DNA of 64,000 nt from Apostichopus japonicus (GCF_037975245.1 NC_092580.1:11747501-11811500); one strand, 5' to 3'; counted from the stretch's first letter, positions 12,401-23,169 are shown. Notes: generated by a model not told the origin, from the sequence alone. Translations and numbers: made by a program.

Positions 12401-15400
12401 ATTGCGTAACATAGATACTGAGAGAGTGGCAGAAGCTTTGGTGGACATATTTTCAAGAGTGGGAGTCCCATCTGAGATCCTGACTGACAGGGGGTCACAG
12501 TTTACCTCAGATGTGATGAAGGAGGTGAGTCGATTACTGTCACTGCGACAACTCACCACTACCCCCTACCACCCGATATGCAACGGTCTAGTTGAGAAAT
12601 TCAATGGTACCTTGAAGAGGATGCTAAAGCGCATGTGTGAGGAGAGACCGTCAGACTGGGACCGCTATATAGGACCACTACTATTTGCGTATAGGGAGGC
12701 TCCGCAAGCCAGCACAGGTTTCGCACCGTTCGAGTTACTCTATGGTAGGACAGTGAGAGGTCCTATGGCCATTTTGAAAGAGATGTGGACATCTGAAGTG
12801 GACAACCCTGAAACTAGGTCAACATATCAGTATGTCCTAGATTTGAGAGAACGGCTAGAGGAGACTTGCGCTCTGGCTAGATCAGAGTTACAGGAATCGT
12901 CAGAGAGGTACAAGAAGTACTATAACCGGAAGGCTAAAAGTCGCAAGTTCAAACCAGGTGATTTGGTGTTGATACTCTTGCCTACTGATCAAAACAAGCT
13001 GTTGATGCAGTGGAAGGGACCATTCACCGTATTGAGTGAAATTGGCGAATCGAGCTATTCAATCGATGTCAATGGGAAGTCGAAAAGTTTTCATGCAAAC
13101 CTGCTGAAAGAGTACATAAGTAGGGACAAGTCAAATGTGGTTGGGACTACAGTCATTTCAATGTCTGAGGATGAGGAGCAGGAAAGTTGTTTCGAACTGC
13201 CTGCGCTGCAGACTAATCAGAGTGAATCGGCATCGGATGTTGTCGTAAATAACGAATTAGGTGAAGGCCAATCACACGAGGTTAAACGAGTGTTATCCAA
13301 GTTCACTGATGTCCTGACTGATGTACCTGGCAAAACTGATGTTCTTAAATGTGACATCAAGTTAACTGCTGATAAGCCAATCAAAGCAAAGCCTTACCCA
13401 GTACCACTCTCGATGCGAGATTCGTTACAAGAGGAAGTTAGGAAAATGATTGACATGGGAGTGATTGAACCTTCAAACTCACCTTATAGTTCACCTGTGG
13501 TGTTGGTACCTAAACCTGATGGCACGAAGAGATTCTGCGTGGATTATAGGAAGCTCAATAAAGTAACCACGTATGAAGCTGAACCTATGCAAACCATGAC
13601 AGAGATATTCTCGGAATTGTCGAATGACAAGTACTTCAGTCGAATCGATCTAACGAAGGGATATTGGCAGGTTGAAATGACACAGTCAGCGAAAGAGAAG
13701 ACTGCCTTTGTGACACCAGATGGGTTATGGCAATTTAAAACGATGCCCTTTGGATTGGTTGGGGCACCGGCAGTTTTCACTAGGTTGATGAGAACCATTT
13801 TGAGGGATGTGCCAAATGTTGTCAATTATCTGGATGATATTTTAATTCATACCGAGACATGGGATGAGCATGTAGAGTGTTTGGAGTTGTTATTTCAGAC
13901 GTTGAGAGAGAGCGGACTGACAGCTCGTCCGAGTAAGTGTGAAATAGGGTTCACTAAATTAGAGTTCTTGGGCCACACAGTTGGAAACGGGAAGTTGGGC
14001 CCGAAGCAGAGTACCCTTGATAAAATCAAAAACGCTCCAAAACCCGAGACGAAAACCCAAGTCAGGTCGTTTCTTGGTCTCACGGGGTATTACAGAGACT
14101 ACATACCAAACTACTCTGCACTAGTTGCCCCACTGTCGGACCTGACGAGGAAGGGTTCACCCAATAGAGTGATTTGGGGAAGCGCCCAGGACAAGGCGTT
14201 CAATGATCTGAAGCGAGCGCTTATTAGTCCACCCCTTCTCAGGCTTCCTGATGTAAATAAGCAATTTGTTCTGAGGACCGATGCATCCGATGTAGGGATA
14301 GGTGCAGTCCTACTACAGGAACATGAAGGAGAATTATTTCCTGTAGCGTATGCTAGTAGAAAGTTATTGGAGAGGGAAAGAAATTATTCAGTGATTGAGA
14401 GAGAATGCCTAGGATTAGTTTGGGCAGTACAGAAATTCCATGTATATCTGTACGGAAGTGAGTTCGTCTTACAGACTGATCACGAACCACTCACTTATTT
14501 AAATAGAGCGAAGTTGCTGAACTCAAGAATTATGAGATGGGCATTAGTACTACAAGAGTATAGATTCAGACTAGAATCAATCAAGGGAAAGTACAATGTT
14601 GGTGCAGATTATATGAGCCGAATGTAAGCGGGTTATTCATTCATTTAATCAGATGTAGATGTGTTGATTGTAGCACTATTGATTGTTGTTATGCTATCAT
14701 ACATTTATGATTGACATAGTTTTGTCGGATTATAGAATTGTTTATAGTTTATAGAATTTGACATTTATGGAATTGTTAGTTTGAGTATTTTGAGATGGTT
14801 ATCAATATTCATTAGTTATGTTTAATTTAAAGTTGCATACACGTCCATTTATAGATGAAATATTTAAAATATTTATCTTAAAGGGGGAGTAATTGTCACG
14901 AACGACTTTATTCATTGTACGTGTATTCAGTATATGCTGGTCAGGGTGATAAGTAGGTCACTCGTCGTGACTGACAACTTGTGCGTTTTTTCTGGAAGCG
15001 TCGAGAAATGATGGCGCTATTCGGTATTAGCGAGTACAAATTTCCAGAACATACGGGAAGTTATTTTTAGCAGGTGACCGAATATCGTCGACGAATGAAC
15101 GTTGAACTATCAGTCGTATCTTCGAGACATGGATGATTCTCGATGTTTTTCCGTCAGGATTCCTGGAAAAGAACTTTCGGGAGATTGAACCCGGCTATAT
15201 ATAAGAAGAGATATTTTCGGTGATGAGGAGTTTAGTTCAGAGTTTTCCGATCTATTGTAAAAAGAAATTCATCTGAGATAAAAGATTAATCGAGGGGACG
15301 GACGGAGGAACCGGTGGACTGTTTGTTTATAAGATTGGTGCGTCGTTTAACCGGGACAGGCGTGACTTCGGCAGAGTTTTTCGGAGTTCACCCAGGAGGA

Positions 15401-18400
15401 AGCCATCCTTGGGATACAAACGTTGAGTCGAACTGGACCAGCGGGGAACGGTTTTGCTCCTGACCAAGTCACGGGATACCAGCCTACGAGGGAGAAATCC
15501 CGACATCGTTGTTGGTGACGCAAGGAGGTCAGAACAGCTACGAAAGGAACCGAGAGCCGGCACGCGCCGCGTAAGATAAGTTAAGTAATCTTTTAAAAAC
15601 TTAACGGCCGTATAATATTGTAAAATCTGTCTGTAATATTCCAAATTTCTAGTACCAATAATCCTTGTACAAATCAGTAGAGATCGTATCATTGTAAATA
15701 TATCGTTTTGTTAACTTTCAGAAACATCTCAGTAGTCTTTTGGTCCTTTGAGTTTACTTCCCTGAATCTATCTAAATTTTTATTTTTATCGGCCTTGAAG
15801 GCCAAAGGAAAAACCCGGGGTCGCAACAGAGGGGGCGCTAGAAGGTGCCATTTTGTTTTATCCCACGGAAGTTGTGACAGTATGTCATTTTGTTTTAAAC
15901 TTTAAGAATATATGTTATCATACTTCGATCATAGAAATATTTACCTGTGCTGTCTGGTAGAGCCACGTAGTAAATGTCAAATGGCAAGTTTGCTTATCGA
16001 ACGGATAGTTACGAACGGAAACACTGCAGAAGGACTGCATGTTTGCTAAAGTGTACCAGTAAATCTTTCCCGTATGTTTCACTACGACGGCGGTTGTTTC
16101 CGGTATGAAACTTGCAAAGTCTGTACTCACGCTGTGTGAAAGACAATATGTAAAACATTGCATGTTACATGATGTAATATATACCGCACGCATTTGTTAC
16201 ATCGCACGTGTATAGGCTATATGTGCGGCGATGCCCCAGTCCACATATCACTTTACTTCGGCTAAGCTCATATTAAGTGATTTTGTTTTGTAGTTTAATT
16301 CTTTTCTCTATCTTGTATTCTATATTTCTTCTTTCGTCTTAAAGTTATATATATACCAATACCAATATACATTTGTGTGTAATTGCATAATATGTCACTG
16401 TTACCCGCCAGTCTATAAGACCTCTAAGAGAATATAAAAGTGAAATTGAAAAGCACAATGAAGGGACATGCTCATTGGAACGGAAAAAAACATCGGACTG
16501 AATTTACGTCGATAATTTCAGACATGTTGATATGAAAGTTCGAAATTTCGGTTTCAAAAGCCATCATTTCGAGAATGTCGTCAACGTTTCATTTCTCGAT
16601 TGAATGCTATTAATTTCCACTAAAAAGAACAAGGAGAAAATAATAAGAGAAGAAAAAATGCTAGTAAAAATGTTGAAAAATTGGGGAACATTACGAAATT
16701 TCTTATAAAAAAATGTCGAACAGAACGTACAACTTTGACATAAAATGGTCAGAATATTGGAGTTTTAAATAAAATTGAAAGAAAAAGTCCAGTTAATAAA
16801 ATGGTTGAGATTTCGAGAAGAAAAAAACAACAACAACAACACATTTTTCGGGATAAGATTGTCCATTTTCTTTTAACAATGGTGAAATTTGTTGATGTCT
16901 AATCGAACGTTAATATCTGACCTTTCGTTCAGAACCAGTTCTGGCCTCCAAATGAGCTCATCACCCTGCGATGTCAAAGGAAGTCTCGTCTCCAGGATAC
17001 CATCATACTCATCTGGTTGCCATGACAGTCGATAATCCTCCCAAGTCTTGTGCAGTGCAGAAAGAAAATAAGTGATGCAGCTCCATTCATTATGTTTTAG
17101 TGGACCAAATTGCGGGAGGGGGAAGGAAGGGGATTCCACTGCCTTGGGCTGCATCGTGGGTTGACGAAATTTAGTTATGTAAGTATAGTTGTCAGTGGTT
17201 GCATTTAGTTCCAAAAGACATCTGGTTATATTGGTTCAAATTGTGGTGGTGGTGGTGGGGGGGGGGGGGGTGTCCACTGGGCTGACAAAATTTAGCAATG
17301 TAAAGAATGTTGAATTTAGATCCGTAATCAGTTATATGAACTTCAACGTTATATACATTGTATCGACAACATGCCAGGCACTACAATTTAATGATGTTGT
17401 AGGGAAAACGATATGTATAAACTTGAACGTATAGCTTTATGGAATACCATGGTTAAGACCTCTTAGATATATGAGTGAGAATTGGTGAAAGGATAGGTGA
17501 TCCACATGCACTTACGGTGTTGGTGTTATAATATATAGTAGATTATTGTTTACTCACCAGCACCATCATCCCACGCAGGTGGAGATGTTGTTCATGTTCA
17601 GCCTTAAATTAACAGAAAAAAACGTACCGTAAATATATAAACAATGACGTACAGGGCCTATGTTATTAAATTAGAGATATACATTGCAGTTCTTTTCATG
17701 ATCACTTTCTTGCACTGTGTACCACATGTTAACGCACATCAACAAATGCTTCGATTATAGACACTCTGCATTGGAGTATAGGATATTGGAGGTATGTGTA
17801 TAGTGTGAGTAAATAAGAACGTCTGTCCAGACTGGGTGCAGAAATGCGGCACATATCAGCGCTATATATTACACCAGGTTCTGATTCACATGAAAAAAAA
17901 AACGTTCATTCAGGGGATTTTTGCGTTCCAAAATAATAAATAAAATATATTGGCACAATACTGCGTTAACATGTACCTAATTAATAGATTTTTTTTATAA
18001 TTAATAGTCTATAAGTAGGCCTCAGAATGCACCTTTTGATGTATATTATTTTACTTTCTCCAGGGTGGGGGGAGGTTGTGGGCTTCGAAAGGGATGGGGT
18101 GCAACCCCAGCATTCGCGCCTGATTATATGTTAAGCTCATTTTCTTTCCTGGCGTTTGTTTACTAAACAGTTTTGAAGCCACATGCGCATTTACATGAAA
18201 GTAGTAACTTAATACTAAAATCGTTTTTTACAGGATGGACATATAGCTTCGAGAAAACAAAATGTAAAAGTACTTACGAGAACAGAAATAGTTGGCGTAA
18301 ATCTGAATCCAACTTTAACTGTATCTGTGGTATCCTTGACTGGTCGCAGAGAAGCCGTGTAGTTTGTCATTAGGGTGGCCTGTAGATCACGGTGGACTTC

Positions 18401-19080
18401 ATTATCGCCGCATTCAACTTTAAAACACAAAACAAAACAAATAGAAATCATGCATTTCTGATTAATCATCGCGCATGATGCATTGTAACTGATTTGTTGG
18501 AAAGATCCAACAGCGTCCTGGCAATTAGCACTTACAGGTTCGATAACTTTTGAATCACATTTCAGTGTAGTGTGGATACAATGTATACCGAGTATATGTG
18601 TATACGAGTTTTGAGATCCCGGAGTACAAGTATATGAGTATAAAATAAACGAGTAGGCCATAATGATGATTCACAGTTGATTTTGCTGAGAACGAGTAAT
18701 TCAAAGGCATGCCGAGTACGAGTGTGAGTATACACTGGAAAATGTATACTCGAGTACGATCGGGGTACGAACACTATAGTCAAGAATCGAATACTATATA
18801 TAGATACAAGTCTGCTTGGAACTGCAATATTTGCCTTTCCTGAATTCACAATGAATCATACAGGTTTTTAACGTTCACACCACTATGTCGCTGACTCGAT
18901 CGGACAAAATCAGTATAATCTTAAGGTCACGTGATGGACTTTTGATTTTAATTTTAAGTTATCTACTAATTCCTAATTATAACGTAGTACGTGGTGGTCC
19001 TTACTCCAACGGAGAAGAACAGTTAAAATCAGAAGAAGGCCATGCAGGATACGCTTCCTGAAAGAGCGATAAAACATCAT
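6443..19080 (-). CDS. Cys-loop ligand-gated ion channel subunit, nicotinic-receptor-like, copy 1
   Basis: Plasma-membrane subunit of a pentameric ligand-gated channel. Exons, right to left: 19080-19005, 18417-18278, 17602-17558, 17046-16922, 16131-15945, 7772-7397, 6633-6443. All borders are GT/AG; junction phases are 1,0,0,2,0,1; 379 residues. Residues 1-25 are a signal peptide (MMFYRSFRKR, then LLLILTVL). Next come WEDYRLSW (89-96), the Cys-loop C164-C178 with 13 residues between and YPFD inside, loop B Trp185, and CDSC at 232-235 where alpha subunits have adjacent cysteines. M1 is about 257-279 (Pro264), M2 289-307, M3 318-336, M4 356-377. Only about 17 residues separate M3 from M4. NxT sites: 44, 237. 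The 45-bp third exon is typical of nicotinic receptor genes. An antisense LTR retrotransposon fills most of intron 5. Ligand and ion preference cannot be assigned. Confidence 0.92.
6901..7006 (+). repeat. CCCCT-rich simple repeat in intron 6 of copy 1
   Basis: Nearly pure C/T stretch built of CCCCT and CCTCCC steps. Units 2 and 3 have the same tract in much shorter form (about 27550-27582 and 43652-43685), so it expanded or shrank after duplication. Confidence 0.85.
8371..8795. repeat. Local tandem duplication in intron 5 of copy 1
   Basis: Two diverged copies of a segment of about 245 bp. Each holds a CGAGGAC-type box, CACCxCGTCCTC, TTAAGGTTAGGGTACGTGG and GGxTCCTCGG. Units 2 and 3 have one copy each (near 28980-29170 and 45180-45370), so the duplication is specific to unit 1. 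Confidence 0.7.
8835..9820 (+). repeat. 5' LTR
   Basis: 986 bp, beginning TGTCACGAACG and ending GTTGTGACA. It aligns with 14894-15879 at a constant offset of 6059 with no difference seen by eye. It holds a TATA-like box at 9137-9145, so it carries the element's promoter. Confidence 0.96.
9137..9145 (+). promoter_or_regulatory. TATA-like box in the 5' LTR
   Basis: TATATATAA about 300 bp into the LTR, suitably placed for a U3 promoter. The same box is in the 3' LTR at 15196-15204, from which outward transcription could start within receptor intron 5 on the plus strand. Confidence 0.5.
9826..9843 (+). other. Candidate primer-binding site, tRNA-Pro-like
   Basis: TGGGGGCCTATCCGGGAA starts 5 bp after the 5' LTR. 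It differs at four positions from the proline-tRNA primer site used by murine gammaretroviruses (from memory), sharing the first seven and a later run of seven bases. The primer tRNA is therefore probably proline-type, but this host's own tRNA was not compared. Confidence 0.55.
9838..9945 (+). repeat. Leader tandem repeats of the retrotransposon
   Basis: About three and a half imperfect copies of a 30-31 bp unit (CGGGAATTGTTTAAAAG, then GTAGAAACAAAA) in the untranslated leader between primer site and gag. No function is evident; packaging signals often lie in this position. Confidence 0.75.
10045..10800 (+). CDS. gag: Retrotransposon gag, N-terminal open frame
   Basis: Structural (capsid) protein of the LTR element. 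251 codons are open from the ATG at 10045. Residues 39-80 are six heptads of ERAEAEK/QRAEAEK, a predicted coiled coil encoded by a perfect 21-bp repeat. They are followed by a capsid-like region containing MPHFDEKEDLDAYLLRFERF. From about codon 210 (near 10680) the frame stops resembling gag, while the frame one base back continues capsid-like sequence into the next open frame. The last 40 or so codons are therefore probably out of frame. This is a one-base indel, a sequencing error, or less likely a frameshift site. Confidence 0.85.
   Translation: MMDIRELTELGAKMGLTGGELLNFVKEQQQIARDERQQERAEAEKERAEAEKQRAEAEKQRAEAEKQRAEAEKERAEAEKQRMFELAKLEKQAELQQNSNGDADLNSSRSSTSSREPNRIPTPKMPHFDEKEDLDAYLLRFERFATAQEWPEEQWALNLSLCLKGESLRVYSRLPPDDSQDYQKLKKALLKRFQFTEEGFRQKFRRERPKKGKHQFNTWQGWKIIWPDGWKWAELTKRSRNFQISCCGSSS
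10159..10284 (+). repeat. 21-bp coding repeat, six copies, in gag
   Basis: Six head-to-tail copies of a 21-bp unit (core GGGCTGAGGCGGAAAA), each encoding seven residues with alternating charge. The array keeps frame and lengthens the coiled coil. Such arrays often vary in copy number between insertions. Confidence 0.9.
10698..14627 (+). CDS. pol: Retrotransposon gag C-terminus plus pol (PR-IN-RT-RH)
   Basis: 1309-codon open frame. Numbering from the first Met: capsid C-terminal region; CCHC zinc knuckle C116-C119-H124-C129; aspartic protease RDSG (Asp231); integrase zinc-binding region with CKSCDIC at 501-507; DDE core D537, D597, E633 (35 residues between the last two, as expected); GPF module WKGPF at 772-776; reverse transcriptase with FSRIDL (Asp984) and YLDD at 1044-1047; RNase H with RTDAS (Asp1195) and QTDHEPLTYL. 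It ends at TAA just before the 3' leader. All catalytic residues looked for are present. The integrase-before-RT order is the Gmr1 type. Translation would depend on the upstream gag start across the frame break. Confidence 0.95.
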   Translation: MARLENYMARWLEMGGINKTFEEFSDLMLREQFLNVCSKELALFLREHDCKTSKALSELADKYLEAHHRDLEKCVKSFQTNQGNGKKPDGNPNSQEYKTKIVDAGENRNTRSAIKCFVCGKLGHKANDCRQRFKAQSAVATENAKPEKLGSSDGSQKDHRSGQTANLCLMKQIKESDSYSINLACGHEIPIVSAACEEPTDITEKILSDVKERMPVVEGYLKGRKVSVLRDSGCSGVIVRRNLISNDQLTGVDQLCVLIDGTVRKIPEAIVAVDTPFSTGSLKALCMKRPVYDLIIGNVPGVRGPENPDPDWSVKEVPSEHCEPHNVEETASVEIGTSNESRDEPEVAADQIIPSNDVGDDSDIGGAVETRAQKQKRKENLKPLKTANVPMDDVTPEQLRQAQKEDSTLKNCFKHVGNPRPLKGKEGISEFILRNDILYRKVSGNDKPSDQLVVPEKFRNQVMKLAHDSIMAGHLGIAKTTDKVQSQFYWPGVGSDVMRYCKSCDICQRTCDKGRVTKVPLGHMPLIDTPFKRVAVDIVGPISPTSKHGNRYILTLVDYATRFPEAVPLRNIDTERVAEALVDIFSRVGVPSEILTDRGSQFTSDVMKEVSRLLSLRQLTTTPYHPICNGLVEKFNGTLKRMLKRMCEERPSDWDRYIGPLLFAYREAPQASTGFAPFELLYGRTVRGPMAILKEMWTSEVDNPETRSTYQYVLDLRERLEETCALARSELQESSERYKKYYNRKAKSRKFKPGDLVLILLPTDQNKLLMQWKGPFTVLSEIGESSYSIDVNGKSKSFHANLLKEYISRDKSNVVGTTVISMSEDEEQESCFELPALQTNQSESASDVVVNNELGEGQSHEVKRVLSKFTDVLTDVPGKTDVLKCDIKLTADKPIKAKPYPVPLSMRDSLQEEVRKMIDMGVIEPSNSPYSSPVVLVPKPDGTKRFCVDYRKLNKVTTYEAEPMQTMTEIFSELSNDKYFSRIDLTKGYWQVEMTQSAKEKTAFVTPDGLWQFKTMPFGLVGAPAVFTRLMRTILRDVPNVVNYLDDILIHTETWDEHVECLELLFQTLRESGLTARPSKCEIGFTKLEFLGHTVGNGKLGPKQSTLDKIKNAPKPETKTQVRSFLGLTGYYRDYIPNYSALVAPLSDLTRKGSPNRVIWGSAQDKAFNDLKRALISPPLLRLPDVNKQFVLRTDASDVGIGAVLLQEHEGELFPVAYASRKLLERERNYSVIERECLGLVWAVQKFHVYLYGSEFVLQTDHEPLTYLNRAKLLNSRIMRWALVLQEYRFRLESIKGKYNVGADYMSRM
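14880..14889 (+). other. Polypurine tract
   Basis: AAAGGGGGAG ends 4 bp before the 3' LTR. It is the expected primer for plus-strand DNA synthesis and helps fix the LTR border. Confidence 0.8.
14894..15879 (+). repeat. 3' LTR
   Basis: 986 bp, same ends as the 5' LTR and no difference seen by eye. It is followed by GTATG (15880-15884), the right copy of the target duplication, and then receptor intron 5, with exon 5 beginning at 15945 (low end). Confidence 0.96.
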
Positions 19081-20546
19081 TGTTGCCGTGGTGACTATAG
19101 TACAACGTTAACGGTCGAAATAGATTGGGTCCACACTCTGAACCGTGAGACTAATCACAAACTATTAGAAATAAACAATCCTAACACGTCTTTAATATCA
19201 AACTCTCTTTATATTACAAGACAGAAACCGAGACAACGATTGATATTATATTTAATTATTGCGTATACTACTTGAAGGATCATGTAAACTATCGACGTTT
19301 GCTAGGTGTTATACGACAGGCTTGTTAAACATGCAAGCTAAACGTAATATATCACTTCAGATTGGCGGGACTTGTGTCAAAGTCATTAACCTGCTTTTTT
19401 TCTACATACTTCACCGAACTATAATATACACATTTGCCAACAACAGAAACCAATAGAAACTTCATGCTTTATAGCTCAATAATTATAAATCGACAATTTT
19501 AATCACTGGCCATCAGCTATATCATTATTTTATGTGCCATTACAAATAAACAGATATATACACAACAATGACCAGAAAGGGAAAGAAGAATTCAACCCGT
19601 GGGACACACAGATAGTGGCGAGCTAAAAACGAACAAAACAATGATGCAGATGTGATGGTGCCCAAGTGCCCTGCTGCAGTATATAATAACTTTTAGTAGT
19701 AAATATACATTATAAATAATGAATGGGCAAACGATATTATATAAAGTTGAATAAAGTTTCTTTTATACGTATCATGGTTCTTGCACCAATGCTTAATACA
19801 TCGACCTACCCATCCTCTTAGTTCCACAGATTACCGCTTCTGAGATTATCACAGTCATAATCTTCGCAATTGTTCCCAACCGTGAAACTTGCATAGCTTT
19901 ATATCTTCTTAGACTCATGTACTACGGATTAATATATAACTAGTATCCAGTGTCGGATTATCCAACAGGCAGGTGGGGCATATGAGCCATGTAATGCTGT
20001 CGTATGGTACTTTCATTGTGCTTGTTAGCTCACATACAGAATCACTAGTAAGTTATTATGACCGAAAGGATTGAAATGATTGTCAACAGTGTTAACAATG
20101 TCAATGTTATATATATCGTCCCCGTTCTGGCGTAGTGACGAATGTTCAAAATGTGAGTTTTGAGAAAACGCGCTTTAAAGATTTTCACATTTTGACTTTA
20201 GTATATATAGCGTAATGAAAAAAAGGATCTTTTGTACTGAAAGTTGTCAATATTTTAAATATAGCAAATAGAACTTTGAGTTCTCATATTTGTTGCTGAT
20301 TGAAAAATTTCTTACAAAGTAGTAATTTTAGTGTAAACATATTTGTCGTTATGTCATATCATTTTCAGTTAATTTTAGACATTCGTCACTATGCTAGAAT
20401 TAAATTTTAAAGTTTCGTCCTGTCACAGACTAGTATTCGTCACTTTTGTGTAGTAGCCATAGGGTACACCGTGAATGTTCACTGTCACATGGGAGAGGAG
20501 GGGGGGGGGGTAGGTGGAACCACCTTACGTAAGAAGAAAATAATCG
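19081..20546. other. 5' flank of receptor copy 1
   Basis: Upstream of the copy 1 start codon; it should hold the promoter and 5' UTR. It resembles 32497-33170 and 50590-51290 for the first few hundred bases, then differs. No gene is recognised. A poly-G run lies near 20500. Confidence 0.4.
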
Positions 20547-21008
20547 AAGGGGTGGTACATTGGTCTTATTGATTTTGAAAAGAATGTCCATAGTTTACTA
20601 TCATGTACAAAATAGACAAGGAATTTGCATGGGTTATACGCAGGTATCAACATACGTGTTTTAGTATGTTTTTCTTGAGTGACATGGATGGAGTCGGATA
20701 TGACGAGGGGAGGTGGTATAGAGGGCAAGGAGAGCCGGCTGTTGAAAGGGGTGATAAATTGGTCTGATTAATTTTAAAAAGAACGCCCATGTTTTGTTGC
20801 AATGTATTAAATAGACAAGGAATTTGTATGGGTTATTGGCGGATGTAAGTGTTTTAGTATGTTTTTCTTGGTTGACATGGATGGTGTCGGATAGAGGGAT
20901 GTTGAGGTAGGGAGGGCAAGGAGAGCCGGCTGCTCAAAGGGTGATATATTGGTCCTATTTATTTTAAAAGAACCCCCACCATTTTCTACAATGTATGAAA
21001 TAGACAAC
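20547..21008. repeat. Minisatellite, about 195-bp period, unit 1
   Basis: Two and a third copies beginning at about 20547, 20745 and 20937. Each holds AAGGGGTGATA, TTTTAAAAAGAACGCCCA, GACAAGGAATTTG, TTTTAGTATGTTTTTCTTG, GACATGGATGG and AAGGAGAGCCGGCTG. The same array occurs in units 2 and 3. Minus-strand open frames across it are by-products of the repeat. Confidence 0.85.
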
Positions 21009-23150
21009 AAAGATCGTTTCGTATGATGTAAGATTAGCGGTGAGTGTGAGGTTCAGGAAGGGTGGGACAGGGGGGCACGGGGTGGTGGTCAATGACGACG
21101 TAACCATGGGGACCTGATAATTCGTTCTATATGAGACTTGAAAAAATATATATAAGTTAATATCATTACTGCCTGCTCTCGCTGATAACTGTTAAGTTGT
21201 TAACCCTAAGTTTCGCGGATCGGAAGGTGCCGATAATATATACAATGCCTTATTTAACAAAGAGAATCTCCTAATTCATTGCTTAAAACTTTGTAACTTT
21301 TGCTATATTCTATTTGGAAAAATATGATTGAAGTTGGGAGACTCAGTAATGATCAATTAAATAGAACAAAAATAGTTGCGTACTGTGAGTCATGCGGACG
21401 TTTCCTACATTAGGACGGAAGGGTATCGGGGAGAGTGGTGTTGAGTATGGAGTTAAATGACAGTGAAACTAAGAAATTTATTTAAAAAATTATAAAAAAT
21501 TAGGTCATGAAGTAATTACTACCTGCTCTTGCTGATCTATTATAAGAATAAGTGTCGCTTATTGAAAGATATAGCTTTAACCAACGGGGTGGGTGGGGGG
21601 GGGGGGGGTTAGGACATTCCAAGGTGAATGTGTACGTTAGGTAAGCAGATGAAATACTTTTAAAATGACACCAAAGATTCTAAAAATTCTTTTCGGCGTT
21701 GTTAATAATGATGTACTTTAAGAGATACCGTAGATACGTTGCTCGGGTTGGTTTACTGCAATGTCGCAAATGGGAGACCAAATTCCGCACTTAATGGACC
21801 TAATGTTATAGTCGTTCATTGACCTTAAACAGAGGGGCCTACCGTGAAAATGTAGGGAAAATTCATCCTTTTATATCTCGGAGAGACGATTTCACTGGAT
21901 ACAGCAAAACGACTCAAAAGTCCTTAGATATAGTCATTATAACAATCATATTAAAAGATATTTATGAAAAGCAGATTCAAGACAAGATGAAAACTCAAAT
22001 TTGAACCTAAAAACGATGTCACTACGGATGCCGTTTAGTGACATTTACATAATTTGTGTATAGTAGGTACTGTAGCTCTTTCGTGGCTCCCAAGCATTAT
22101 ATTAATGAGGGACATAGATCATCGCGTTTTTACGAGGATATCTCCTGCATTAGGATGTAAGAGAAGCGGTGAGTGTGGGTTTAGAAAGGGTGGGGCGGAG
22201 GAGGGGGGGGGCACGGGGTGGTGGTAAATGACAATGTAACCATGGGGACCTGATAATTCGTTCTATATGAGATTTGAAAAAAATATATATAAGTTAATAT
22301 CATTATACTGCCTGTTCTCGCTGAGAACTGTTAACCCTAAGTTACGCTTATCGGAAGGAGCCGATAATACAATGACTTATTTAACAAAGAGAATCCCCTA
22401 ATTGATTACTTAAAACTTTGTAACTTTTACTATATTCTATTTTGCAAAATAAACTTTAAGTTGGGAGACTCAGTAAGGTTCAATTAAATAGAACAAAGAT
22501 CATTGCGTACTGCGAGTCACGAGGAAGTTTCCTTCATTAGGGTGGTAGGGTATCGGGGAGTGTGGTGTTGAGTATGGAGTTAAATGACAGTGTAACTAAG
22601 AAATTTAACAACAACAAAATTCTTAGTCATCAAGTAATTACTACCTGCTCTCGCTGATTTATTATTAGTATAAGTGTCGCTAATCAGAAGATATGCTTCT
22701 AACAAACGGGGTGGATGGGGGAGGGGTGCACGGGGTTTATATTATAATATGTATAATACTTTGGAGCCCGAATGCTCAAATGTTATACTTACCTAGAGCG
22801 TCCTAGTCCACCAAGCCTATATGCCTACGTATTTTTTACAGCGATAATTGTAAACATATTTCTAATAGTGATAATTGTTATCCCACCCCTACCTTTAAAA
22901 TGGATGAGATATCGCACTTTGTTGACCATTTGTGCACACATAATAGGCCTACCATCTCATACCCTTTCATGGGAATTTCTGGTGGCTAAATTTGATTGCC
23001 GAACAAAATTGCTGATTTGTCTTTTAATCTTACTATGAAAAACACATCATCGTAGCATTTTTGGTATTGCGAAGATTTTTTTATCTAGCGATATTTTGTA
23101 AATGAATCTGGCAACAGCAAAATGGATGATATCATTATGGTACTTCATCT
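21009..23150 (-). repeat. Spacer repeat block, inverted relative to units 2 and 3
   Basis: This block matches the reverse complement of about 54.0-57.4 kb (and of 34.9-36.3 kb). For example GTAACCATGGGGACCTGAT at 21101 and 22239 pairs with ATCAGGTCCCCATGGTTAC at 54904 and 57266. It contains two related spacer repeats with homopolymer G runs near 21593 and 22203. No coding sequence is recognised. Confidence 0.75.
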
Positions 23151-23169
23151 GAAAATGTCGTTTTTATTA

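Larger units (their letters stand above)
8835..15879 (+). mobile_element. Ty3/gypsy LTR retrotransposon, Gmr1-type domain order
   Basis: 7,045-bp element with two 986-bp LTRs that look identical, TGTCAC...GTGACA ends, and a perfect 5-bp target duplication GTATG (8830-8834 and 15880-15884). Unit 3 shows the empty site near 45411. Inside, in order: primer-binding site, leader repeats, gag, zinc knuckle, protease, integrase, reverse transcriptase, RNase H, polypurine tract. Integrase precedes reverse transcriptase, the copia-like order that defines the Gmr1 group of Ty3/gypsy elements. It lies in intron 5 of receptor copy 1, antisense to the gene. The coding part has one frame break inside gag. 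Confidence 0.96.

Noticed and set aside
18215-18661. Continuous frame joining receptor exon 2 with upstream sequence, suggesting a different N-terminus
   Set aside because: The upstream part includes a pyrimidine-rich tract ending in AAAG that varies by 4 bp between copies, as an intron would. The phase-1 junction to the signal-peptide exon at 19005-19080 fits all three copies.
21819-22004. Possible small gene family MTLNRGAYREN...HPFISRRD with many copies
   Set aside because: Occurs in both orientations within the spacer repeats, with indels and varying ends between copies and no domain, so it behaves as a non-coding repeat.
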